The position numbers and the translations under genes are program-made. This document shows, in pieces, positions 34,402 through 46,180 of a stretch of 64,000 nt of DNA; position 1 is the stretch's first letter, and each line of letters starts with the position of its first letter. The notes under the pieces were generated by a model. The model had not been told where the DNA came from, did no database searches, and was given only the letters and a program-made list of their open reading frames with translations. The stretch spans positions 39,861,455 through 39,925,454 of the forward strand of contig CM067066.1 in assembly GCA_033980235.1 (NCBI GenBank), in the 5' to 3' direction. This DNA comes from Diadema setosum (Eukaryota; Echinodermata; Echinoidea; Diadematoida; Diadematidae).

Positions 34402-34475
34402 GGTGACTTGTTATGACCACACATTGATGGAGCCAGGCAGAATCAGATCAAACGTGCAGACGGTTGATGATACAT
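34402..34475 (-). promoter_or_regulatory. zfhx3 5' leader with predicted 3' splice acceptor and a 10-codon uORF
   Basis: On the minus strand, a T-rich tract (TTTATTTTCCTGTTTTGG...) ends in CAACAG at 34481-34476, preceded by a branch-point-like ACTGATT. This makes 34475 a likely first base of the translated exon. The exon would open directly with ATG. That ATG starts an upstream frame of 10 codons ending in TGA (34475-34443), out of frame with the main start 74 bases on. A weaker acceptor (CTCACAG) lies about 35 bases further upstream. If the acceptor is right, the promoter and first exon lie elsewhere in the upstream 29 kb or beyond. Confidence 0.5.
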
Positions 34476-37400
34476 CTGTTGACATAACCAAAACAGGAAA
34501 ATAAACAAACTGTGAGTACAAATCAGTCAAATTTCAATTGTTGTACATAACATGTATGATACATATAAATATCACAGCTATACAAGGAAAATTAATACAA
34601 AACATATCAGGAACAATACAGGTGAATTCAGAATCTTAATTCTGCATAATTTGGTAGAAGCAGCAATAAAATAGGCAGTGGGCAATCTTGTGAAAGGGAG
34701 TATCTGCCTGATCGACTGAGGATTTTTTATTTCTTAAAATAAGTGACAAAAGAAAGAATTTTGATGCATCTAAGAGGCACCGATTCCTTATTGCACAATT
34801 GATTTTCTGAGAAAAAACAACAGCCATGCTATCACAACACGGACAAAGGGCCTGATCAAGGTGTAAACATACATAAAATCAGTGAGTAGTAGTAAAGGGA
34901 GCAAGATATGTGATATCACCATAATGATAAAAGAATTTCCTGAAGTTTACATAACTTATTGTTGACCAAAATTATCCAAAACTCTGTATATCTTTTTTTA
35001 TCCCACAATACATTTTGTTGATGCTTTGAACTATATTGCAGTTTCATTTTCAAAAGAATTTTTTAACACTAAAATTTGTTTTTTGATTTTGATGCTTTTA
35101 CCAAAATTTCAGAGTTTGTCAAAATCGTTAATCTTAAATGAAATCTGAAGCCTAGCTCTTGAATTAATCCACACAGCATGCAGCAACACAACACACTTTT
35201 TATTAAAAAAAATTGACTGTGAATTCATTTTTTCTCGCTAAAGCATGGTAATAATAAAAACAAGATGACTCTATGAGGAAATGTTCCATGAAAAGTCAGT
35301 GTCTCCAGATTCAAGGACAAAACTCCATCTTCACTGCCTGCTCTAAAGAAACAGGGGAAATATTATTTGTTGGCTGTTTGCAGCATCACTGAAATGAGAA
35401 GTTCATCCTACCGTAATTTAAGATTTCTCATTTCCACCATAAGCAAAGAGGACAGGGCATGTTAAATACTCCATATGCAAATTAAGTTAGCCATCAGACC
35501 ACATCATCTTCATCTTTATTCAGAATCGCTCCCTCACTCCAAACGTTCTTTTGCATTCCGCACTCATGGACATAACAATAATGATCAAAACGGAGAAGAG
35601 GAATATTGAGAGGTGACAACGTGTCACAGTGATTAAAAGTTCCTCTTTCCTCATTCTTGCCTTTCCTTTCTCCCTCACTTTCTGCCCCTCACAACCTGAG
35701 AGAGAGACAGAGAGAGAATGTCATATAACGCTCTACTGGTGATGAGCTATAAGCAAATTATGCACCCCACTCCATATGCCACATGTGAAATTCACGCTCA
35801 TTAATGTAGCAGGCGTTTGGAAAAAGCATTAGGATGCAAGGAGCGATTTCGAGTGGCTGAAGTTCAGAAGGTGCAAGATGATAGTACGAATGCAACGGTA
35901 CGGAAAAGACAAGGCAACAAATTAAGGGGAAGGGAGAGAGTGACGAGCAACTTGGTAAATGTCCTACCACTTCAGTCACGGCCTGTAATTTAGTCATTCG
36001 GCAGTGAATGGCCTTGACGATTCAAAGGCCAGCAAGGAAAATTGCAGATACTCCATATTGCTCGAGCGTTAATGGAGAAACTGCACTCTACCGCTCCTGT
36101 TCTTGCTATTTGGAGAGGTAATTTGGTGTATTTGATTAAAACACAGAGAAGGGGAGAAAACAACCAGTTGCTTGCACAAAGAGCAGAGAGTGGGGCAGGC
36201 ATGATCCTGTATCTTCGCTGATTCTCAGCTCGGTACGGCTCAAGAGGTGGGAAGGGAGAGAAAAAGTGTGGACAATCCATCATAGGAGCGGTTTCGGTTA
36301 CATCAAGAGGATGATGGACCTGAGAGGAGGGCAGGCACTGAATTAGGTCACTCTTACATTTCTCAAAGTACAGTGGCACTCTTTATTCAAGAAATGATCA
36401 GAACCTGCACCGAGACATTCAAAACTGCACTTTTTCCCACGCATGCTCTGGCCTTGTTTCTGAGGATGGCCTCTTCCTTCGATGTTGTCCCACAATATGA
36501 CTCAAGCGTATTTGTTGTGAAGCACGGAGCCGGGCCTCCTGAGACAGCCAGTGGATGTGGCACGTTCTCTAAATGACTGCTCCCAAGAAAAGCACATCAA
36601 ATCAAACATGGACACAGCCACAAAACCAGGCCTGGTCAATATTGTATTTCAACCAGAAATAGACATAAGAAAAACGGGGGTACTTCTTGGCAAAGGAAAA
36701 ACTATCAATGTGCACTTCTTCTGAATACAACATTATAAATATCATGGATGAGTGAAGATGCCAGGGGCTCCTGTTCTCTCTCAGCTTGCCCCTCTGAGCA
36801 CGTCTATGAATCTTTCACTGTTTCCTGAATTTGGACTACTAATAATGCATGATCTAATTTACATGGGAACAAGAGCTAAGCAACACAACAAGCAGCAGGA
36901 CAAGCCAAAATATCCCCACTCGTCTTCTTTTCCTGCCATACAGGAGGTGGTCTAGGCATCCTGCAGCCGACATTTGTGTCTGTTCTGTTCGTGCAAATCT
37001 TCCCCAAGCTTGCAGAGGTTTCCTCCCAAAATGACTAGAGTCAATAAGAAAGCTAGGCCATGGCATTAATTGCCAGACTACAGTCGGCCTTCTCGCTTCC
37101 CAAACTTGGCAGATTCTATCACCAATTCTCTGTCATCATTGGGTAATGAGATTACTTGAACTCTTTCAGCTTCATACAAACAGGGTGTCAAACCCAAGGG
37201 AACAGGGCCAACGATTTACTCTTTTTACAGTAAAGAAAAAAAAATCACAAAACTTTTTTTTTATGAACAAAAACAAACCTCCCACTTTAGACCAAAGAAA
37301 CCAGGAGTTAGTGATCACGAAATGCACGGGTTGGAAACCAACTGCTGAAGCATAGTGCTACAGAGAACTAGAGAGAGATACACACCTCCACATTGGCACA

Positions 37401-40400
37401 GATTACAAAGGAAGAACAGGAAACCAGATCTTGTTTAATTGGGGCTGAATAGGAAGGAAGAATTGGGGCACGCCAAGGACCCCATTGTATTGTGGAAACA
37501 CTGAAACCTGTAAAATAACCTGCACCTTTTCTTCTCTCAGTCAATGCATGACGAAGCAACTAATGGCTAATTGTGCGTTGTTCTCTGGTTTTGACTTGTG
37601 GGTGCATTTACACCTTCAGTCTTAAACCACACATAGTGCAGGCACAAATGGCCGGGGACAGCATGATGTAGATATAGTTGACGGAAATTTGTATAACTGT
37701 CTCAAGTGTGAACATTGCTTGTGTGTTACATAGCAGCACTCAAGGTTACTACCACCAGGGAAGTGGAGAAATTCTAGTTTCCCTGCAGCACAATGTCAAG
37801 ACATGTGAACAAGGTGCACTTGAGAATTATTAGAGTGATGAACGTGAACATATTGCCTGATTTTGAAAAGAGATAAAAGATGCATTGTCTGAATGTATTT
37901 TCTCATAACAAACATATGATTACATGATATGTTTGCTTTCAGGCTATGTCTCTTGGGTGTCATTAACTTTGAATACACAGATGAGTCTTTTTCATTGCAT
38001 GAACTCCCCCCCCCCCCATTAATTCAGCTAATGCATGTTTTCAAAAATATTCTCAATGAAGGATATTTTTTTTTTATTATGCAGTTTGGTTCATAATCTT
38101 TCATCAACACTGGTAAAGTCTGGACAATTGTTGAAATGTATTGTGGTACGACATTAATATAAATGTGACAATTAAACTTATAGGCCTAAATACCTCACAG
38201 AAATTAATACAAATCAATCCTAACTTTTGCTTTAAAAATGTGTCATCTAAAGAAAAGATGTCTCTGTCGGGCACTCAAACTGAAGTGCATGAAATCGGAA
38301 GCTTTGAGTTCATGTGCCCATTTTTTTTCTAAATCCTAGAGAAAGTAGGGTATACAAAGTGAGAATAACAAAACAGCGGTAGAGATTTATAAATCACTTT
38401 TAGTGTACAGACTGATAAACACAATCACTTTATGAGAAAGTATTTTCTAAGCCATTTTCGTGATAACAATGACATATGACTAAAGCCAAATTATAATTCA
38501 CATTATAAGATAGACAGGATGTCAAGAAGATGACACTATACCAGAGCAAGGGGGAATGCTGGATAAATGGAATGGCTGGTGTAAAGAGTAACAGTCTTGT
38601 CAAGAGCAGTGAGGATATTAATCATTCATTTTCCACTGGGAGGAAGTTTGATTGATGGAAGCTGGGGAAAGACAGGCATGGCTGTTGAAAATTGCACAGG
38701 CTGTTCATGTATATTAAATATGCTTTTAATTGGTGAGAGGAGCTGTAAGATGCAGCAGAGACTCAGGGCTGGATTAGCGCTCCATGATTTGCCATCAAGG
38801 CCGCTAGTTCCTCCACTAGTACCCACAGCCCTGCCAGGCGAAAGGAAATGGAGAGCACTAAACTCCATGCCCAACAGAGGGCACGCTATTAGCACCGCGG
38901 CAATGACCATGCTCCCATCTGGCTCACAGTAATGATAAGCCCTCCCTTCTTATGAGGAGATTGAATGGTGCTGTGATTTCCACAGAAGGAGAAAAAAAGG
39001 CTGTCTTCACAGTAACTGTGAATACATCATCTACTAATGGTATGCAGGATGCTCTGATGGACATGCATACATCTATCACTAGTGCAGTAGGTGTTCTTTC
39101 CTCAAAACCATCATTATCTCACATAATATCTTCATTAAACTGAGACATTGCCAACACTGAAAGATACCTTATTAAGCTGCCACAATCAACTGAGAAAAAA
39201 AAGAGATATGCATTTATTTTGATGATTTCATTACCAGATGTCATGTTTTCTTATGCTGGATCTTTTCTCTCCAGTGATCAAGTTCTACTTGATGAAAAAT
39301 GAAGAAGGTTAAGTCATCCGACTGCAAATCTTGACAGAGATCTAGATACAGCAGCTACAGCCATTGCCTAGAGGGGTTGAGACTATGGTTATTTCTTGAT
39401 CATTTAGATGATACTTTGAACTTCTATATTGATTCTCTCTCTGAAGATAAAGCATTTCTCAATAAAGAATCTGCATTATAAAATAAATAACCAATAAGCT
39501 TAATTTACAAGGCTACATTTCTGTAATAGCACACACCAGTTCAGATGAACTGATTATAACTATCAATAAATGTTCAAAGTTCTAGCCACAGTGTTGAGCA
39601 TTGCATCTAGCTCTTCTTCAACTGCAGGAACAGCATTATCCATGCTTAATAAAAGGAAAACAAATGTCTTTTCAAACAATGCCAGCCATTATACAGTGGA
39701 AGAAATGTGTTTCCAATTTACTGTGTCAGGTTATCTGTCAAAAATAATCTGTTGCTCTTGAAAATATATCGCAGAAAGAACGAAAAAGTGGGGGGGGGGG
39801 GTCAGATACGACCTGACATTTCACAATCTATCTGAGATCTGATTTCATAAATCCACCAAGCATTACAAAAAAAAAAAAAAAGGAAAAGGGACAGAGGAAA
39901 AAAGCGAGACAGACAATAAGTTGAAAACCAGGGACAGGAAAAAGAGATCTGAACATTTCCACATGTGCCCATATTTTCTCTTGACCAGGGCTCAGCAGAG
40001 AGTTGTGTGAACTAATCAGTTTTGGAGGATATGGGGAAAAAAGTTTGGGAAAAGAGAATTATAAAAAAAAATGCTTGGGTTGATTAATTTTGACCCAAAC
40101 ACCAAAGTTCTCTGATTTCCTTCGTCTCAGGTTCTGGGTACTTTCGACAGGAAGACATTGCAGTCCCCGGAGACACTCCCTTGTGTTTGTTCTCCGTCCT
40201 CCTTTCCTTTCTCTTTTTATCAATCTATACCAACCCCAGGTTGTGAGATGGTCTCCAGGATGTACAGCACAGGCCGCCTCCCTGCCTGCCGTAAAAGAAT
40301 ACTGCCTTCCACCAGTTTTTAATTACAGTATGGGAACAAGCTAAAGGTATGTGAACCCACAAGGGGACCAAATGCGATTTATTTACATTTTCTCATCTCT

Positions 40401-40850
40401 CACTCTATCCATTACAGGCCATCTTTCGCTTCACCCTTTTCTCCTCTTCTCTCCCCTTTTTTCTTTGTTTTACCCCCCCCCCCCCCCCTTTCAAAAGCAG
40501 ACTAAACCTACAAGCAGCCATGGCATGCATGCACAAGACACTTCAGATTCACAAGCGCCTTACACATGCTACCCCTTTTCCAGAGTTCCTTCATACAAGT
40601 TATAAATCTTTCTACATTTATGATCTCATTTTTTTTTTCCGTTCGGTTATCTCTCCTCTTCCTTCCCTTCATTTTCACTCTCTTCTCGTTTCCTCTGTCT
40701 GTCTGTTTGTCTGTTTCTCACTCTCTCTGCCTCTCTTCCGCTCTTTCCACCTCTCCCTTGTTGAAATCCTACTAGGAGTGTTGGCTTATCATGGCCAGCC
40801 ATTGTATAAAACAACGAAGCCTAACATTCCTGGACTTGACCTTAGCGACC
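34476..40850. other. zfhx3 upstream region I: non-coding, probable 5' intron or regulatory DNA
   Basis: No open frame here looks like an exon. 34500-35450 is AT-rich. 35450-37150 is more GC-balanced with little simple repeat and contains an octamer ATGCAAAT at 35475-35482. 38550-38940 is a similar balanced block. Oligo(C)/(G) runs lie near 38007, 39790 and 40473, with A/T-rich filler between. The unusual block structure, not any single motif, is why I regard it as candidate regulatory DNA. Confidence 0.4.
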
Positions 40851-43400
40851 TCAAAATGAGTCAGTAGAGCTGGAATATTCATCAACTCCACACTGTGCTC
40901 TCTCAGGCAGCCAATCCCTGCCCATCTCCCGGCCACCGGCTAGGCTACACTCGGCTACTAATGGCTTTCTTCGTGTCTGTGCTAACCGAATGGTCCCACC
41001 CCATACCACAAGACCGAGAAAAGAATTCTCATATTTTTCTTTCCTCCTTTGGCTAACTTTCTGGGTAATCAACTTTCTCTTTCTATCATTCCTGCTCACA
41101 TTTTTTTCTTTCTTTCTCCCTTTCACTCTCCATCTTCCTCCCTCGTAGATCTCTGTCTCACTCCCGGTGTACTTTATCTTTGTCGCAATCAATAGTCCGC
41201 GGCTTGTTTTGCTGACGTGAGAATATTTGGGGATGAGTCGGATGGTGAGGTATGTGGCTAAGGGAGAGAGAACTGGGGGCTGATGTGACGTTAATTAGCT
41301 GCAGCACCGGTGACGAGTGATTTTGGGGTGCTGCAGATCCGCTCTACGAAGTCTATGACCAGCTGGCTTTATCAAGGCAGCCCTACAAGAAGTGTTGGGA
41401 GGAAAAAAAAAACTGACAAGACATTACACCTTGATGTTATTTCCTAGTTATGTTCAGACATGGCATTCTAATTAGACCCATTCCTGTACAGGCTTGGTTT
41501 CAGCTCCATCTCACAAATTGGAGAAATGAGTCTTGCAGTTTGACAAAATCGCATGACTTCTAGGCCTCTGGTGGCAAAACCTGTCCCTTTACCGAAACAC
41601 CCCCACCACCAACAACAAATACCCTGCGCACAAGAGCAGCCTAAATCAACTCATAATTGAATTGAAATTGTGAACTACCAGCCAAACAAAGTAAAATCTG
41701 ACAAAACACAATGAGCTCCTGCAGAAGGTGGCAGGTCAATGCATGGAATGACGGTATCAGTGACAACCGGCTTGAACTGAAGGGTCAAAATCAAAAAGAG
41801 AATACACGTTACCCACATAGGGATTCCAACACATCACATCACCCACTCATAATTAGATGAAACACCACTTTCCCAAGAAAACCGAATTGTCCTCAAAGTG
41901 AACAGAAACAGTACAAGGTTGCACTAACCTCTGCAAAGCATAATGCCTGCCCGACAAGTCTGTCTAATCCGACACAGGGTGGCACTCCTGACCACAGTCA
42001 TGACAGTGTTAGAATCTCCCCCATCAACCAGCCTCTGCCTATGCACCCTACACACATCTGCTTCCTACATTATTAACACACATAGCACAGCCACATACCC
42101 AATCATAATAATTCCCCGATATAATTAATAAATCAACCCCCGCATGAACCTCTCCCATTCATACGTCTTAATCTTATTAAACTCCACACTCAGGCATGGC
42201 TGCTTTCTTTCTTCCCCTTCTTTTCCACCCTTCATTTCTCAGCCCAGTGGGAGAGACGTTCTCTTTCTGTCTCTTGTTGTGATTTTAGCACTCTTCGACT
42301 GTGATTCGGCCAGCCAACACCTTTTATGGCGAGCACACTCGGAGTTTACGTCCCAATGCGCAGGCACAATGTGGGGGAGTTGAGACAACCTGCTCATTTC
42401 GCTCCCATTTCTCTGATGCCCTGACCTTTGTTCTTAGCATTTTGGCAACGACAATTAAGCCCTTCATTACCGATTGCCTTCGCCTCTCCCATGCAACACC
42501 ATGCAGCACCACCTGAAGCGGGATTGAGAGATTGCTGCAGACAAGCAAAAGACTGGCTGCTATTTCGGGAAATAATGCTGATTGTCGCTTGATCAACTCA
42601 AGAATTCTGAACTACATCAGAATTGCTATGTATCTTACATTGTCACCACCAAGCATTCCTGCCCTTTCAGAAGGAACTGGATTGCTCCTGAAATAAGACT
42701 TAAAATGTTCTACTGATCTTGTAGTGTCAGTTTCTCTGAGAGGGATGTTAACATGGTTATGTTTGCCTTTATATAAAGCCTTAATTTTGCATTCTATCTT
42801 ATGTATATCATATGCATACATATCTCTCTTTTTTTCTCTCTTTCTTTTCCTCGCTCTCTCTCTCTCTCTCACTAACAATATCAGAACTTAATGGTTAATT
42901 ATACTGCAACCTCTCCATAATTCCGAGCCAGTTTACTCTTTTTCAAAGGATGGCTGTGAGAGTTCCAAGTTTTGAAAGAAAGAAGTTCCATTGTTCGGGC
43001 CCAGCGCAGTGATTAATGTCTGTGGCAATAATTGGTGCAATTATTCCCAGGATAGATTAGGGGAAAAATAGTGCCTCCTCATTGGAGCTTGGAAATAATA
43101 TACGAAGGGGGGGGGGGGGGGGGGAGGGGTGGACCACACGGACAAAGAAAGGAAAAACTGAGGGAGAAGGAATAAAGAGTGATGCATTGGTGGCTTATCT
43201 CCCATCTCAACTCTGCCACATTTTGTAAGATCGGGTTGGAAAAAAAAAAGTGCACTCAAGCCATTGTTTGAAAGTGATACACCATCCCACATTCCTACAC
43301 AACGGCCGATACATGAACATTGGAATCTATCGGATATAGCTCCCTCTCTTGATATGCGAGTGCAGTAGTTTTCTTGCATACTCCTGGGGAAAGAGAATCA
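40851..43400. other. zfhx3 upstream region II: candidate regulatory blocks
   Basis: Non-coding. The block at 41220-41410 has a TTAATTAG homeodomain-type site next to CTGCAGCACC (41299) with its inverted copy GGTGCTGCAG (41327). The block at 42280-42520 is GC-balanced, with a CArG box and TGACCTTTG. A long G run lies at 43107-43123 and a (CT)n run at 42853-42870. Confidence 0.35.
42320..42329. promoter_or_regulatory. CArG box CCTTTTATGG (SRF/MADS-type site)
   Basis: Exact CC(W)6GG match within a GC-balanced, repeat-free block. A nuclear-receptor-like TGACCTTTG follows about 100 bp later (42421). Sequence match only. Confidence 0.3.
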
Positions 43401-46180
43401 ACACTTTCTTTTAATTCCTTCTTTCACTTCAGAGGTACTTCATCTCTTCCTTTGTCAGGAAGGCATTTGATCCCTTAATTATTGCTCCATGCTGGATCAT
43501 GGAGAAGATTAGTCCAATGTCCATACATGTTTGTTAGCCTGCTATTGAGTTTTACAAGCCACAGAGACTAATTCAGTAATGTTAAAAAAGGCTTTCTAAT
43601 GCTTTGTCAGAAGGAGAAATGACTTGGCCATAGATCTCAGGCACTACATGAGGTCATCAGTGCTCTATACATAACTTTTCCCCCATAAGCCTTGATGTGC
43701 AGTGTATCCAAGCCTGGCTTCATTACCTTCCTAATAGCCAAGTTGCTCCCTTTATTGGCGCTTCTGGACAGGTTCTAGCTTGGTTGATTTCCCACTACTA
43801 TGTCAATCTCCATTATGGCAGACATGATGGCTATAGCAAACAAACTTCTTGTCTGGTCTAGATATGAAGCAATCAATGTTCTACAGAACATACATGAGGG
43901 CTTGATTTTGTTTCCTACCATAATTTGTACACACATGGCTCATCAGGTTAGATAATTCAATTTCAACCTTCAACTACCTGGCAGAATATGAATAGTGCTA
44001 ATCACTGGAACGAAACATAGAGGAATGGATGCACTTTTTCTATTGTTAACTGATTAGGTGGGATGGGATTGCATGCATGTACATGTAGACCATTGTTTTA
44101 CAAATATTTGTGGCAAAATTGGTACCTAATGACAAAAGAAGTGCAGGTATTCCAATCCCTTCCTGATGATCAGAAGAACAATATGTTTTATGGAGGGGGG
44201 GGGGGGGAGGCATCCCTGGGCCATGTTAGGAATAGAAAATGCAATTGATTGTTTGCACCTAATTGAGAAATATCCAGACTACACAGAAACAATGTACACT
44301 ATAAGACAAATACTGCGCTGCGGTTTTCACCACTCTTATTGTATACATCACCTTAGACCAAACTCATTATGTATGACTGAGAAACGATTAATCACTCTAA
44401 AAATTACCTTGTTTCTTTCAATGCTGATTCATTACTAACAAGTAGGCCCTACATATTTGTGATTGTCAGCATGCATCCTACAGAAATTTAGTTGCACAAG
44501 ATGTGTGGAATCTTGAGCTCGCTACAATAGTTCTTATTTAATCAAGAAATCCAAGGACTTTAAATTACTCTTGGGTGAAGTAGTTCTTCAAAGGAGACTT
44601 GTCATCAGGGATTCAAGTAGTTTCTTGATGCCCAACAAAGTTGAGAGTGTTGGTTTCTTTTTAACCATTTTCTTCAGTTCTGTTTGATATCTTCTCATTT
44701 ATCTTCAAGCCTCAATGACAATAAATCATTGAAGAGAAATAGAGTAAGGACAAGGAAAGAGGCTCAGTTGTTGATAATACTCCCCAAGAACCAAATGTGA
44801 AACACTCTGTACCAGGCTGTTACACCTATGTATAAATGAAATGATAGGCAAACTGCATCGCAGATTATGCAGGGGAAAAAAATAACAACAAACTACAAAA
44901 CAAAATAACAAAGTGTAGGCAGTTCTTAACACAACAACATTTCAAGAAGTCACATCATGTTGTCTCCATGCATAATCATTGATCAAAAGACAGCAAGAGC
45001 TACTCCCCGACTGATGAAAAATTGCTCTTTCCATGATAATCACGCTGCATACTGTGATATTTGCATACTATAATTAACCCAGGTGTCAAGTTGCTGCTGT
45101 AGAATTGCCGAACACTGATAGTCTCCACTCAAGGCAGTTGAAAGAGAGTGTATCTCCTCTTGTGTAAGTGGTGGAGAACCTCCCACCTTTGAGTTCACTA
45201 AGGACACAGGACGGAATCATCGAGATTCAGTTTTACCTATGGATAATTAACCAGAATTTCGTAATTTTCTTGTATGCCACATCAAAACAAAATCTAATCC
45301 ATGCTAGGATAATACATTTCACACTTGTAGGTAATAATGTATAAAAAGGGGGTTTTCACCTATTTTGTGGCCTTTCGTATGTCGCAACGGGGGAAAAACA
45401 GCCTGATCATGCAGACTAGCATCAACATAGTGTATGATCCAAACCTAAAGACCTTTAAAAAAGATCTCTGCACCTTCAGGCAAAACTTGCATTCACGATT
45501 CAAGATTCAAGATTCAAGATTTTGCCAGAAGTACTTCTGGCCCCTGCACTGATCAGAACAATAACAAATACAAATGCAAAATTCATTTTTTATTTATGAG
45601 TGATTTCCACTTCTGATTACTCACAAAAATAAAAGATGAACATTATAGCATGAAAAAGAGTAAACCACATGATTCTGGAAAAATGCAGAACTAACAAAAT
45701 GTAGAGAAGAAAACTAAAATATGACAACATATAATGTTATCAAGATAATGTAAATACAATGTAGCAAGTGATTCCTAACTGAAAATATCAAGCTGGAATA
45801 TAAAGGCTGTACCATACCTGCAGTACAAGAATACAAACATCTAATATCGCAAATTATGATTTGAGAAACATGTACATCTATCGGCAAGAGGGGAGACTGA
45901 ATGAATTCATTAACCATTCCATCTCTCAGAATGACACATCAATATAAACCCAGAATATGATCAGTTTATCACTAATCTATGTCTACATTTAAATGGAATG
46001 TAAAATCATGGAGAACATAGTCTATTTTGAGCACATTTTATGGATACTTTTTACTATCAAATTCAGAAAAGGCATAAAAAGAGAGGATACAAAATGGATA
46101 AATATTAGCATCTTGCATGCAAGATATTGGAGGAGTGACAGTGGAAGGGATCACTGGAAATGAAAGCTGGCTTTTTGACG
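43401..46180. other. zfhx3 upstream region III: AT-rich, little structure
   Basis: No coding signal. It includes an oligo(G) run near 44197, an ATTTGCAT octamer at 45059-45066, a 7-bp (TTCAAGA)3 repeat near 45498 and an 18-bp perfect palindrome GCCAGAAGTACTTCTGGC at 45524-45541. Confidence 0.35.

Noticed and set aside
36373..36576. 67-codon open frame in the upstream region
   Set aside because: Moderately balanced composition but no splice-site support, domain or similarity; treated as non-coding block.
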